Positions 42,092-51,677 of a stretch of 64,000 bases of DNA are shown one piece after another. Below the pieces are notes generated by a model, which was not told the DNA's origin, searched no databases, and saw only the letters and a program-made list of their open reading frames with translations. A program made the translations under genes and the position numbers. Within the stretch, counting starts at the first letter, position 1. Each line of letters opens with the position of its first letter. The stretch spans positions 47,002 through 111,001 of the forward strand of contig JBBEAZ010000021.1 of assembly GCA_040882565.1 (NCBI GenBank), written 5' to 3'. Source of the stretch: CF-162 sp040882565. GTDB taxonomy: Bacteria; Chloroflexota; Dehalococcoidia; SM23-28-2; RBG-16-64-32.

Positions 42092-43587
42092 CGATCGCCC
42101 TCAGGCGCCCGTTCGTCCTCGCCGGCATCGCGATAGTGGTGTCGGCGTGGGCAATGTTCTCGCTCGGTTCGCCGCGCCAGGCGGCCGCGCACCCGCTTGG
42201 CAACTTCACGATCAACCGCTACAGCCGCATCGAACTCTACTCAGATGTCATCCGCATCAACTACGTCCTCGACATCGCGGAGATCCCCGCCTTCCAAGAG
42301 ATGGATGGCATCGACACGGATGGCGACGGCACCGTCTCGCCCGCCGAGTCCAACACCTACGTCGACCGCGCGACACAAGAAATCGCTGACGCCCTCACGC
42401 TCCTCTTCGATGGCGAGGAGCAGACGCTCCAGCCGATAGCCCGGCGCGTCACGTTCCCGGAAGGACAGGGCGGCCTCGACACGATCCGTATCGACGCGGC
42501 ATTCGAAACGCCGACACCTGCCGGCCAGACCGCAATCGAGTTCCGTGACGCCGACTATGCGGATCGGCTCGGCTGGAAGGAGATTGTCGTCGCGCCACTT
42601 CCGGGCCTCGTGCTCCAGGGCTCGCCGCCGACGGACGACGTCAGCGCCGAGCTCACGACTTACCCAGACAGCCTTCTATCAAGCCCCCTCAACACCACGA
42701 ACGTCTCCTTCTCCGCCGACGCAACCGGCGCCGCTGCCGCGCCTGCGCCTGTCCTGCCCGCAAGCGTGACCAGCGCAGTGTCGCGCCAGGGCGCCGGTTT
42801 CGCGTCGCTGATCGACGCGGACAACCTGACGTTGTCAGTGGTCTTGCTCGCCCTTCTGGCCGCGTTCGGTTTCGGCGCGGTCCACGCGCTCGAGCCCGGC
42901 CACGGCAAGACCCTCGTCGCCGCCTACTTCGTCGGTGTCCAGGGCTCGGCCCGCCAGGCGCTGATGCTCGGCCTAGTCATCGCCGCGACTCACACGATCG
43001 GCGTCCTCACCATCGGGTCGATCGCGATATTTGCCTCGCACTGGGTCCTGCCGGAGGCTCTCTACCCATGGCTCCGCCTCGCCTCCGGAATGATGGTGCT
43101 GGCGCTCGGCGTGCGCCTCGTCACCATGCGCGGCGGCGGCCGCTTCCTCCACAAGCTCACGCACCTGCTCCCGTGGCGACACCACCATCATCACGACCAC
43201 GACGAGCCGCCCGCGCAGACCGGTGTGTCGCCGTGGCGCAGCCTGATCGCTCTCGGCCTGGCGGATGGCCTGACGCCGAGTCCGTCGGCCCTGATCGTTC
43301 TGCTGGCGGCGGTTTCGCTAGGGCGCATCGGACTCGGGATCGCGCTGATCGTCGCGTTCAGCGTCGGTCTCTCGGCAGTTCTCGCCGGCATCTCGCTCGG
43401 CTTGCTATACGCTCGGCAGGTGATAGACCGAGTTCGTGCGCACCCACTCGTCGCCCGAGTCCCCCTCGCCGCCTCACTCACCGGCGAGAGCGCAATCGTC
43501 CGCGTGCTGCCGTTGACCGGCGCCGTCGTGCTGGTCGGCGTTGGCGCCGTGCTTACGCTGCGCGCCCTGCCGGGCCTCAGCCTGTAG
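42088..43587 (+). CDS. NicO/RcnA-type metal transporter with an extracellular EF-hand domain
   Basis: 499 residues. A signal segment is followed by an outer domain of about 220 residues starting AHPLGNFTINRYSRIELYSD, with DTDGDGTVSPAES, a canonical EF-hand calcium loop. The transporter part has FGFGAVHALEPGHGKTLVAAYFVG, a His-rich loop (WRHHHHHDHDE), LADGLTPSPSALIVLLAAV and about six or seven membrane spans, as in nickel/cobalt exporters and importers. It overlaps the TPR gene stop by 4 bp. The DUF4331-TPR-transporter order suggests a joint function; the metal and direction are not known. Confidence 0.85.
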   Translation: MTIALRRPFVLAGIAIVVSAWAMFSLGSPRQAAAHPLGNFTINRYSRIELYSDVIRINYVLDIAEIPAFQEMDGIDTDGDGTVSPAESNTYVDRATQEIADALTLLFDGEEQTLQPIARRVTFPEGQGGLDTIRIDAAFETPTPAGQTAIEFRDADYADRLGWKEIVVAPLPGLVLQGSPPTDDVSAELTTYPDSLLSSPLNTTNVSFSADATGAAAAPAPVLPASVTSAVSRQGAGFASLIDADNLTLSVVLLALLAAFGFGAVHALEPGHGKTLVAAYFVGVQGSARQALMLGLVIAATHTIGVLTIGSIAIFASHWVLPEALYPWLRLASGMMVLALGVRLVTMRGGGRFLHKLTHLLPWRHHHHHDHDEPPAQTGVSPWRSLIALGLADGLTPSPSALIVLLAAVSLGRIGLGIALIVAFSVGLSAVLAGISLGLLYARQVIDRVRAHPLVARVPLAASLTGESAIVRVLPLTGAVVLVGVGAVLTLRALPGLSL

Positions 43588-43598
43588 GAGTTGGCGGC

Positions 43599-44165
43599 CT
43601 ACCCGACCTTCTTGCGTTGGGGCGCCCTGCGACGGGTGCGCTTCTTGCCCTTGTTCGTGAACACGCTCATCCCTCCGTCCTCCTCGACGTAGGCCACACG
43701 GACGCCGCTGATGTCCTCCACACCCTGCTCCCGAAGCTTGCCCATCAGTTCGTCCTCCGTCAGGAATTCGGACCGCATGTTGCGGCGCAGCAGGCGGCCA
43801 TTCCGGACCACCGGCAGGGCAGGGGGCGAAAGCAACCGCTCCACCGCCGGCACGTTGTAGTTCAACCAATCCAGCACCACGCCCCACGCGACGAGCGTCG
43901 CCACGAGGACGCCGCCATCGATAAGGGAGACGTACTCACCACCGAGCGATTTTCCCGCCGCTTCCGCGACGAACACCACGACCACGAGGTCCACGATGCC
44001 CAGGGAGCCGACTGTGCGCCGCGGGGTGATCCGCAGCAGGGCCACCAGCAGGAAGTACATCACGGTACCGCGAACGAAGATCTCGATCACGTTCGCCTCT
44101 GGCGTAAACATCGCCTCCCAGTCCACCGAAAGGACCTGCGCCGCGCCCAGCATGCCGTCAATCAA
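43599..44165 (-). CDS. DUF421-family membrane protein
   Basis: 188 residues. Three N-terminal membrane segments (about 28-105: GTVMYFLLVALLRITPRRTVGSLGIVDLVVVVFVAEAAGKSL, then a third) are followed by a cytoplasmic domain with RNGRLLRRNMRSEFLTEDELMGKLREQGVEDISGVRVAYVEEDGGMSV, typical of YetF/YcaP proteins. A Lys/Arg tail ends it. The function of the family is poorly known. Confidence 0.85.
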   Translation of the reverse strand: MIDGMLGAAQVLSVDWEAMFTPEANVIEIFVRGTVMYFLLVALLRITPRRTVGSLGIVDLVVVVFVAEAAGKSLGGEYVSLIDGGVLVATLVAWGVVLDWLNYNVPAVERLLSPPALPVVRNGRLLRRNMRSEFLTEDELMGKLREQGVEDISGVRVAYVEEDGGMSVFTNKGKKRTRRRAPQRKKVG

Positions 44166-44228
44166 CTTTGGCGTACCCGTGGTTTCCGTATCTTGGTTGG
44201 CGCCAGGCCTTATCGGATCCGGCCGGAA

Positions 44229-45260
44229 TCACCACCGCGCCTCGTGCTCTTCGATCCACCCGAACATCTCGCGCAACTCGATTGGCTCGCCGTTGTCCGG
44301 GGTGATGCGGCCGGAGTAGCAGCCGAAGACCTGGTGGGCGTCGGAGAAATTGCCTTCCTTGCTGCCGGTCATCGTGGCGCGCTCGAATTCCGGCTCGAAG
44401 CGCAGATCGAGGCGATCGGTCGCCGCGGTGCGGACGCGCCAGGGCTTCATCAAGTCGGCGCGGTCGTAATCGAAGGCCAGGTCCTCGCTGATCTTGGTCA
44501 GACAGCCGCCGACGCAGATGCCGTTCTCCGTCATACCGGTGCCGTCGGTCCACTGACCGCCCAAGTTCAAGCCGACCGTGCGGCCGCCCTGCACGCCCGA
44601 CGCCGAGCCCCAGTTCCAGATGGTGTGCTCCGGCCACACTCCGCGGCCGTAGTCGAGGCAGCCGAACGACGGCGGCGCGAACTGGTAGCGCTCGTCGCCG
44701 AGCTGCACGAAGCCGGATACCGGCAAGGTGTTTTGCTTGGACGTGAACTGGAACTGGATGTCTCTCCAGGGGATGACAACGTTCAGCGTTTCGTGACCAG
44801 GCGGCCGCTGCGCGCTGATGTCGGCCGCGAGCCGCAGGCCGCCGAAGTCAGCCGCTTCGACGCGGATGCGCGTGCCGGCGCCCTCGTCGGTAAGCGCGAC
44901 ACGCATGGCGGGATGCTCGATGATGATGTCGCCCGAAATCGTCTCCGGCATCGTGATGGTGTTCGCCGGGCGAACGACGGTCTGTTCGATGTGGCGACGG
45001 GTGCGCCGGTCGAAGATGTAGGCGCTGCCGAGCTGCAGCGCGTCGATGTCGGCGATGGTCGCCGAGAAGAGAAATTCGTTACTGGTAACCGCCCAGTAGT
45101 TCCACTTCTTCTTGCGAGCCAGCGAAGATGGCAGGTTGCACTTGTGCAGTGGGTGACGCGACCAGCCCACCGCCTCGCGATTGAGGAGACCGTCCGGCCC
45201 GCAAAGCAGCACCGGTGCGAGAAGTTCGGGTTCGTCGTGCCGTCGTGTTGTCGTCGTCAT
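44229..45260 (-). CDS. DUF2804-family protein
   Basis: 343 residues. It opens ELLAPVLLCGPDGLLNREAVGWSRHPLHKCNL, as DUF2804 proteins do, and has KKWNYWAVTSNEFLFSATIADIDAL, SFGCLDYGRGVWPEHTIWNWGSASG, LGGQWTDGTGMTENGI. The fold resembles lipocalin-like acyl-binding beta proteins. The start is ATG 45260 (MTTTTRRHDEPELL); a start 23 codons upstream is possible. Function unknown. Confidence 0.83.
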   Translation of the reverse strand: MTTTTRRHDEPELLAPVLLCGPDGLLNREAVGWSRHPLHKCNLPSSLARKKKWNYWAVTSNEFLFSATIADIDALQLGSAYIFDRRTRRHIEQTVVRPANTITMPETISGDIIIEHPAMRVALTDEGAGTRIRVEAADFGGLRLAADISAQRPPGHETLNVVIPWRDIQFQFTSKQNTLPVSGFVQLGDERYQFAPPSFGCLDYGRGVWPEHTIWNWGSASGVQGGRTVGLNLGGQWTDGTGMTENGICVGGCLTKISEDLAFDYDRADLMKPWRVRTAATDRLDLRFEPEFERATMTGSKEGNFSDAHQVFGCYSGRITPDNGEPIELREMFGWIEEHEARW

Positions 45261-45389
45261 GTCTCTCGGCCGATCGCATGGCAGAAGCAGATGTCCTGCG
45301 GCATCGTGCCGCGATAGTACCATGTGCACCTGTGACCGCCGTTACCGTCAGGACACTACCCAGATCTCGCCCCAACCCCCGAACGGCAA

Positions 45390-45429
45390 GACAGCCCGCG
45401 CACCACGGGGGAAAGGCGCGCGGGCTGTC
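45390..45429. terminator. Perfect 12-bp hairpin between DUF2804 and the secreted pseudogene
   Basis: gacagcccgcgc pairs with gcgcgggctgtc around a 16-base loop. It is 15 bp past the stop of the minus-strand gene at 45444. No T-run follows on either strand, so termination is likely but not certain. Confidence 0.65.
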
Positions 45430-45443
45430 CTGGAACGGATTTG

Positions 45444-46222
45444 TTACTCCGTATCGAACTCTCCGTACGAGAGCGTCTGGTTACCGCTCTCCTCGATCGC
45501 CAGCACTTCCCACAGGTAGTGCGTTCCGGGCTCCAGGAAGCCGTCCGGAATCGTCATGCTCGTCACCGACGGCGGCAAGTACATGCTGAGTCCGATCTTC
45601 CCGATCATGTTCGGATCGGGCGGCACGTCCTTCTCGATGATCAACTGGTAGGCGATGATGTCGACTGGGTCGCCGTCAATCGTCTCGTCCACTTCCCCCA
45701 GCTGGCGACCAGCCCGCTAACCGGCACAGTCGCGCTCCCTTCCGGCGTAAGCAGCTCAGGACCCGCCGGGATGTTGTGTGTCAGCCAGGCGACACCCGAC
45801 GTCTGGCCCAGGCTTTCGCCGTTCTCCATCGCCGTCCCCGAGATCGTGTAGTTGCCGTCGGGCAGCTTGTCCAGCATCTCCTCAATAGACACGTCCGCGT
45901 TCTCCGGCTCCACCGTCTCGAAGAACAGCTCCGTCAGCCCCAGGGTTCTCAGTTCTCCCAACCCCCTGAGGCTCAAAGACGTTGCCATCAGGACCTCGTC
46001 CAGCCGGTTCCAGCCTTCACTATCAATGGCCCCCTGGAATCCTGTGTCTTCGTCCGTGGCGTTATGCTCGATGTTGAGTTTCGCCTCCTTCAGCGGGATC
46101 GGCGTGGCGGGTGCCGACTTGCTGGTTGGTGCCGCCCCGGAGCCACCGCCGTTCGTGGCTTAAGCCGTGACGGCGACCGGCGCGATGACGGCGACAATCA
46201 AGGCGATGATTGCGATTCTCAT
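45444..46222 (-). pseudogene. Secreted protein with premature stop and frameshift
   Basis: ATG 46222, after ggaggtgg, opens a signal peptide MRIAIIALIVAVIAPVAVTA that ends at an in-frame TAA near 46160. The same frame then continues NGGGSGAAPTSKSAPATPIPLKEAKLNIEH and TSLSLRGLGELRTLGLTEL through to VSGLVASWG, where a G-run near 45705 shifts the frame. The remainder (EVDETIDGDPVDIIAYQLIIEKD ... HYLWEVLAIEESGNQ) is intact to 45444. The end resembles a fibronectin-like domain. Two independent lesions argue for real decay or for a variable site in the population. Confidence 0.78.
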
Positions 46223-46405
46223 GGGTTCCACCTCCGTGAATTTCTGAATTGACGTGCTGACATATCTGCTCGTTCAAAACTAAGCCGCCATGATGAACCG
46301 CACGTGAAGCCAGCGTGAGTTGCGAGTGAAGCAGCGTGCAGCCGCGCAAAACGGACGGGGGAGGTGCAATCTGTTAAAACAGGGGCGAGACCTGAACGCC
46401 TGGCT

Positions 46406-46822
46406 CTAGGAGCTTCGATTCCGCAGCAAAGCGTCGCGCGCGGCCTTTGCTTCGGCGTCCGTCAAACTCTCGCCGGTGCTCTCGATGTGGTCGCCGAAGT
46501 CTGAGGGAGTCGACAGCCCGATGATCCGCACCGGGCCGTCATTGTTGATCGTGTAAACGTTGCGCGGGAGGAAGACGAAACCGTTCTCGCCGACCGCGAA
46601 CTCATCACCACCGCAGCGGACGGTCAGCGACCCTTCCAGGATGAAGAAGACCTCGTCGACATCGTCGTGGGTGGGGTCGCCGGGCTCATCGCCCTTCTTG
46701 GTGACGAACTCCCAGACCGCGTGCTGACTGTTCGTTTCAGCAGCGGCGGCATTGATCGTGAAGAGGTGGCCGCGCCAGTCGTAAGTGCGGCCCTCGCCTT
46801 CGTGAAGTGCGTAGCCGCGCAT
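46406..46822 (-). CDS. Cupin-domain protein
   Basis: 138 residues with one cupin barrel: DVDEVFFILEGSLTVRCGGDEFAVGENGFVFLPRNVYTINN. The first motif has HDDVDE with His/Glu-type metal ligands. It may bind a small ligand or act as a dioxygenase or isomerase; unknown. It is 6 bp downstream of the DinB-like gene on the same strand, so the two are probably one operon. Confidence 0.83.
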   Translation of the reverse strand: MRGYALHEGEGRTYDWRGHLFTINAAAAETNSQHAVWEFVTKKGDEPGDPTHDDVDEVFFILEGSLTVRCGGDEFAVGENGFVFLPRNVYTINNDGPVRIIGLSTPSDFGDHIESTGESLTDAEAKAARDALLRNRSS

Positions 46823-46828
46823 CGCAGT

Positions 46829-47323
46829 CTAGCGGCCGAGCCCCTTGAGGATGTCGGCCCGGTGCTCTTCGAAGTGACCCGCGTTCTCACCGTAGACGTC
46901 GGTGACACTGAGGAACTGGCCGAGGCGTTTGAACCCCTTGTCCCACTCGTCGTCCTTCACGGTGTCGATCGCCGCCAGCGCCTTCGCGTAGGCCTCGTCG
47001 TACTTCTTGGCGACGGACGCGGGTGAGGCTCCCCGCGCGCCCATCCGCGTGACCCACGGGTTCAGGGTGTCAAAGATGCCGCGCGGCGGGAAGCTCAGGT
47101 CCTTGCCGGTGCGCGCGCGCTCGACACCGCTGGCAACGTAACCGCTGCCCCAGGCGACGTGCCACATCAGCTGACCGACGGTCCACGCCTCGTTCGCGCT
47201 CTTCTTTTTGAAGTCTTCTGCTGAGAGCGACTTCAGCAGGTCGTGGTACCCCGTGTGGGTCTGTTCCAGCTTCTGCCGGATCTGGTCGCGGGTGGCAGTT
47301 GATGTCTGTGCAGGGTCAGTCAT
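46829..47323 (-). CDS. DinB-family protein
   Basis: 164 residues, a four-helix DinB/YfiT-like fold: TRDQIRQKLEQTHTGYHDLLKSL, VGQLMWHVAWGSGYV and HFEEHRADILKGL. His in MWHVAW and in the last HFEEH could form the metal site of the family, some members of which are thiol transferases. In an operon with the cupin gene. Confidence 0.8.
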   Translation of the reverse strand: MTDPAQTSTATRDQIRQKLEQTHTGYHDLLKSLSAEDFKKKSANEAWTVGQLMWHVAWGSGYVASGVERARTGKDLSFPPRGIFDTLNPWVTRMGARGASPASVAKKYDEAYAKALAAIDTVKDDEWDKGFKRLGQFLSVTDVYGENAGHFEEHRADILKGLGR

Positions 47324-47383
47324 GGCGGTTCCTCCTCTGTAGTGGCTGCCATTCTAACGCTTTACGCACAACAAGGAGCCGGC

Positions 47384-47456
47384 CCCCTCCGGGGTGAAAG
47401 CGCCCCGGGGAGGGCCGGCATGAGCGAGAGGGCGCCGGGCGGAGCGCCCTCTGTCG
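47384..47456. terminator. Two adjacent GC-rich hairpins
   Basis: First: gccggccccctccgggg paired imperfectly with ccccggggagggccggc. Second: gagggcgc paired with gcgccctc. They lie between the DinB gene start and the stop of the Asp-rich gene fragment, so they could terminate the latter on the minus strand. Confidence 0.5.
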
Positions 47457-47479
47457 TAGGTAGCGACGCGCAGTGGGGG

Positions 47480-47697
47480 CTACGCGCCGGTCGTTGTGGT
47501 TGTCGTTGTGTCCGCGTCTTCCTCCTTATCCGGGCAGTTACGACCGTCTTCGGTCGAGTCGTCGTCAGTACCGTCCGTGTCGTCTGACTCGTCGTCGGTG
47601 CCATCCGTGGAGTCGTCGGTGTCGTCTGCGGAGTCGTCCGTGCTGTCCGGCGCTTCCGTGGCCGTCGGGGCGTCGGTCGCTTCCGGGACAGATGGCG
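47480..47697 (-). pseudogene. Asp/Thr-rich C-terminal gene fragment
   Basis: Open minus-strand frame ending at TAG 47480-47482: DAPSVPEATDAPTATEAP, then repeated DSTDD/DDTDG steps, then DGRNCPDKEEDAD and a Thr run. It reads like the low-complexity end of an exported protein. Its 5' part is missing: at about 47695 the sequence turns without a gap into a response-regulator gene on the other strand. Confidence 0.55.
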
Positions 47698-48039
47698 CGT
47701 CTACGCGCGCTCACCCGCCGCCAGATCGACCCGCGCGACTCCGGCCGCCTCGAGGGGCAGGGGCTTGAGCTTGACCTCCGCCGCCGCCGAGCCGAACACA
47801 AGGGCAAGTCCGTGGACCTCAGCCCCACCGAGTTCGCCCTGCTCGAGGTGCTGATGCGCCACGAGGGGCAGGTCCTGAGCCAGTCGCAGATCCTCGATCA
47901 CGTCTGGGGCTACGAGGCCTGGCCGGAGTCCAACCTCTTGCCCGTCTACGTCACCTACCTCCGTCGCAAGTTCAAACAGCTAAACGCCCCGGTCGAGATC
48001 AAGGCGGTCCGCGGCGCCGGGTACGTGCTGGGCGGCTAA
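47692..48039 (+). pseudogene. OmpR-type response regulator lacking its receiver domain
   Basis: 115 codons from ATG 47692: MARLRALTRRQIDPRDSG (the linker normally following the receiver), then LDLRRRRAEHKGKSVDLSPTEFALLEVLMRHEG and VYVTYLRRKFKQLNAPVEIKAVRGAGYVLGG, a complete winged-helix DNA-binding domain. The phosphorylated receiver is absent. An adjacent full-length histidine kinase would have no partner here. It may still be translated as a free DNA-binding domain. Confidence 0.7.
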
Positions 48040-48040
48040 C

Positions 48041-49390
<1,350 letters not shown>

Positions 49391-49856
49391 ACACGGCATC
49401 TGCGCGCGAAGTGCTATGTGCTCCGACTTTGGCGTAGGGGCGAGGCACCCACCGCTTCATCTTCGACGTCCCGCAGTGAGCGTGTCTCGTCCGCCGAGCG
49501 CTCCGATTGCTGGCGAACGACGGCGCTACCCGTAACGCGAAGGTGCAGCGGAGCCGCTGCCGGGGGGGGGTGGGGAGCTCGGCGATCGCTGCAGGGTGAT
49601 CGGCGGTTCCGGTCCTTCCAGGATGGCCCAGCCCTTGCGATCAGTGAACTCCGCCAGGTAACCAGCGAACTGATAGGCACGCTACCGGCGGACGATTCGA
49701 TCCACAAACGCGAAGGTGCAGCGGCTCCGCTGCCGGGGGGGGGGGGGGGGGGGCCCCCCCCCCCCCCCCCCCCGGGGGGGGGGGGGGGGGGGCGGGGGGC
49801 GGCGNNNNNNNNNNCCCCCCGACCCCCAACCTCCCGGGGCGGGGTGGGGAGGGGCC
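49391..49856. repeat. Repeat-rich, gap-interrupted intergenic stretch (R2 copies)
   Basis: Holds gtaggggcgaggcaccc (also near 25352), a short R2 copy without the tail (49530-49580: aaggtgcagcggagccgctg then G-run), and a second R2 copy (49708-49856: aaggtgcagcggctccgctg, a long artefactual run of G and C, ten N at 49805-49814, then a perfect ggggcggggtggggagggg at 49836-49854). No gene. The G/C runs are probably assembly artefacts at the structured repeat. Confidence 0.7.
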
Positions 49857-49901
49857 TGCGATCGCATCAGGGGATGTGCCTAATTCCGAATTCAAAACTA
49901 G

Positions 49902-49930
49902 TTGGCAGAAATTTGAGCATCTGCTAGAAT
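49902..49930 (+). promoter_or_regulatory. Sigma-70-type promoter of the P450 operon
   Basis: -35 TTGGCA (49902-49907), a 17-bp spacer and -10 TAGAAT (49925-49930) preceded by TGc, an extended -10. The P450 start is at 50010. This is the best promoter match seen upstream of the gene. Confidence 0.55.
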
Positions 49931-50009
49931 AAGCCCGCGCCGGGTGCTTGACAGCCCGGGACGTTTAGGGAAATCATGGTCATCCCCGGGCGGGGAAGAG
50001 GAGCCCAAC

Positions 50010-51263
50010 ATGACGACTGAGCAGGTACCGCAACCACCCAAGACCATCACCGAGCCCGTCCAGGACTGGACCAAGGACTACGACATCTTCGACCAGGGAT
50101 ACATCAAGGACCCGTTCCCGGTCTGGGACAGCCTCCGCGAAGAATGTCCCGTTGCCCATACGGAGCGCTGGGGCAGCTCCTGGATGCCGACCCGCTACGA
50201 AGACCTCTTCAACATCGCCCGCGACTTCACGAACTACTCCTCCCGCAACGTCCTCGTCGTCTCCGGCGAGCCACCCCCGGACCTCGACCCTGACCTCGAG
50301 CGCGCCGCCTCGGCGGGCGCGCCGCCGATCACGGCCGATCCGCCGATCCACACCTGGTCTCGCGCGCTCCTCCTGCCGGTCTTCTCGATTAAGGCCGTGG
50401 CCGCGTACGAAGACGAGACCCGCGAGCTGTGCGCGTCGCTCATCGATGGATTTCTCGCCAACGGCCGCGCCGACGCCGCCGCCGACTACGCACAGCAGAT
50501 TCCACCCCGCGTCATCGCCAGCATGCTCGGCATCCCCCAGGAGCGCGCCAACGAGTTCACGGAATGGGTCCGCGGCTTCCTGGAGTACGGCCTCACCAAC
50601 GTCGACATGCGCAGCGGCTCCGCCATGCAGATCTTCACGTTCCTGCACGAACAGATCCAGCTGCGCAAGGCTAACCGCGGCGACGACCTTATCAGCTATC
50701 TCCTCGACGCCAAAGTCGACGGCGCGCCCGACCCGATACCGGAACCGCACGTCCTCGGCACCTGCTTCCTCATCCTCGTTGCCGGTATCGACACCACGTG
50801 GAGCTCGATCGGCTCAGCGATGTGGCACCTGGCCCAGAACCCGCAGGACCGCCGACGCCTGATCGAAGAACCAGAACTCATCACGTCCGCCGTCGAAGAG
50901 CTGCTCCGCGCCTACTCACCGGTCACCATGGCCCGCGAGGTCACCGCCGACGTCGAGTACGGCGGCTGCCCGATGAAGGAAAACGACAAGGTTCTCATGA
51001 ACTTCCCCGCCGGCAACCGCGACCCGCGACGCTTCGAAAACCCGGACAAGGTCATCATCGACCGCAAGATCAATCCCCACATCGCCTTCGGGGTCGGCAT
51101 CCACCGCTGCGCGGGCTCCAACCTGGCGCGCATGGAAATGCGGATCGCCATCCAGGAATGGCTCAAGCGCATCCCCGACTTCCAGCTCGCAGACCCCAGC
51201 GCTGTTACCTGGGCCGGTGGCCAGGTGCGCGGGCCGCGCAAGTGCGCGGTAACGTGGTCATGA
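50010..51263 (+). CDS. Cytochrome P450
   Basis: 417 residues, soluble bacterial type. I-helix AGIDTT (258-263), ExxR in EELLR (296-300) and the heme loop FGVGIHRCAG with Cys367 as thiolate ligand. It would oxidise a small hydrophobic substrate using O2 and electrons from the [3Fe-4S] ferredoxin encoded next, with which it overlaps by 4 bp. The start is ATG 50010 after gaggagcccaac; a start 22 codons earlier is possible but lies in an odd leader. No ferredoxin reductase is nearby. Confidence 0.93.
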   Translation: MTTEQVPQPPKTITEPVQDWTKDYDIFDQGYIKDPFPVWDSLREECPVAHTERWGSSWMPTRYEDLFNIARDFTNYSSRNVLVVSGEPPPDLDPDLERAASAGAPPITADPPIHTWSRALLLPVFSIKAVAAYEDETRELCASLIDGFLANGRADAAADYAQQIPPRVIASMLGIPQERANEFTEWVRGFLEYGLTNVDMRSGSAMQIFTFLHEQIQLRKANRGDDLISYLLDAKVDGAPDPIPEPHVLGTCFLILVAGIDTTWSSIGSAMWHLAQNPQDRRRLIEEPELITSAVEELLRAYSPVTMAREVTADVEYGGCPMKENDKVLMNFPAGNRDPRRFENPDKVIIDRKINPHIAFGVGIHRCAGSNLARMEMRIAIQEWLKRIPDFQLADPSAVTWAGGQVRGPRKCAVTWS

Positions 51264-51463
51264 TGCGAATCAGAGTCGATAGCGAGAAGTGCCAGGGGCA
51301 CAACCGCTGCTTCGTCGTCGCCGGCGAGCTTTTCACCCTGGACGACTACGGCTACGCCCACGAAGTCGAAGACGGGGTGGTGCCGCCCGAACTAGAAGAA
51401 AAGGCACGCCTCGCCGTCACCAACTGCCCCGAGCGCGCCATCTTCATCGAAGAAGACGATTAG
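51260..51463 (+). CDS. Ferredoxin for the P450
   Basis: 67 residues. MMRIRVDSEKCQGHNRCFVV and the later NCPERAIFIEE give the CxxHxxC...CP arrangement of [3Fe-4S] ferredoxins that serve bacterial P450s (a His where [4Fe-4S] proteins have the second Cys). It starts at ATG 51260, overlapping the P450 stop (ATGA). It would deliver electrons singly to the heme. Confidence 0.9.
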   Translation: MMRIRVDSEKCQGHNRCFVVAGELFTLDDYGYAHEVEDGVVPPELEEKARLAVTNCPERAIFIEEDD

Positions 51464-51677
51464 GGCCGCTCGGGCGCGTGCCAAGCGCGATCATCGTGCG
51501 GCCCCGCTGTCGGCCTGAGCGCCGCTTAGCCGCGGTCCGGCTTCTCGAATTCGAATGGGTGAACCCGCTGGGGATCGGCTGGAGGAGGGGGTGCATATCC
51601 AGCCCGACCCCAGGGGGTCCAAAGGGGTTTCTCCGTTAGCTTACGAGTAAGGCTCGCACCCCCGGTCCTCCATTGTC

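Noticed and set aside
43068..45317. Plus-strand open frame of 749 codons
   Set aside because: It lies antisense to the DUF421 and DUF2804 genes and the end of the transporter, has no known domain and is Arg/Asp/His-rich, as expected for a shadow frame in GC-rich DNA.
49738..49804. Long runs of G and C as real sequence
   Set aside because: Mixed homopolymer blocks right beside ten N are typical of assembly artefacts at a structured repeat; I gave them no biological meaning.
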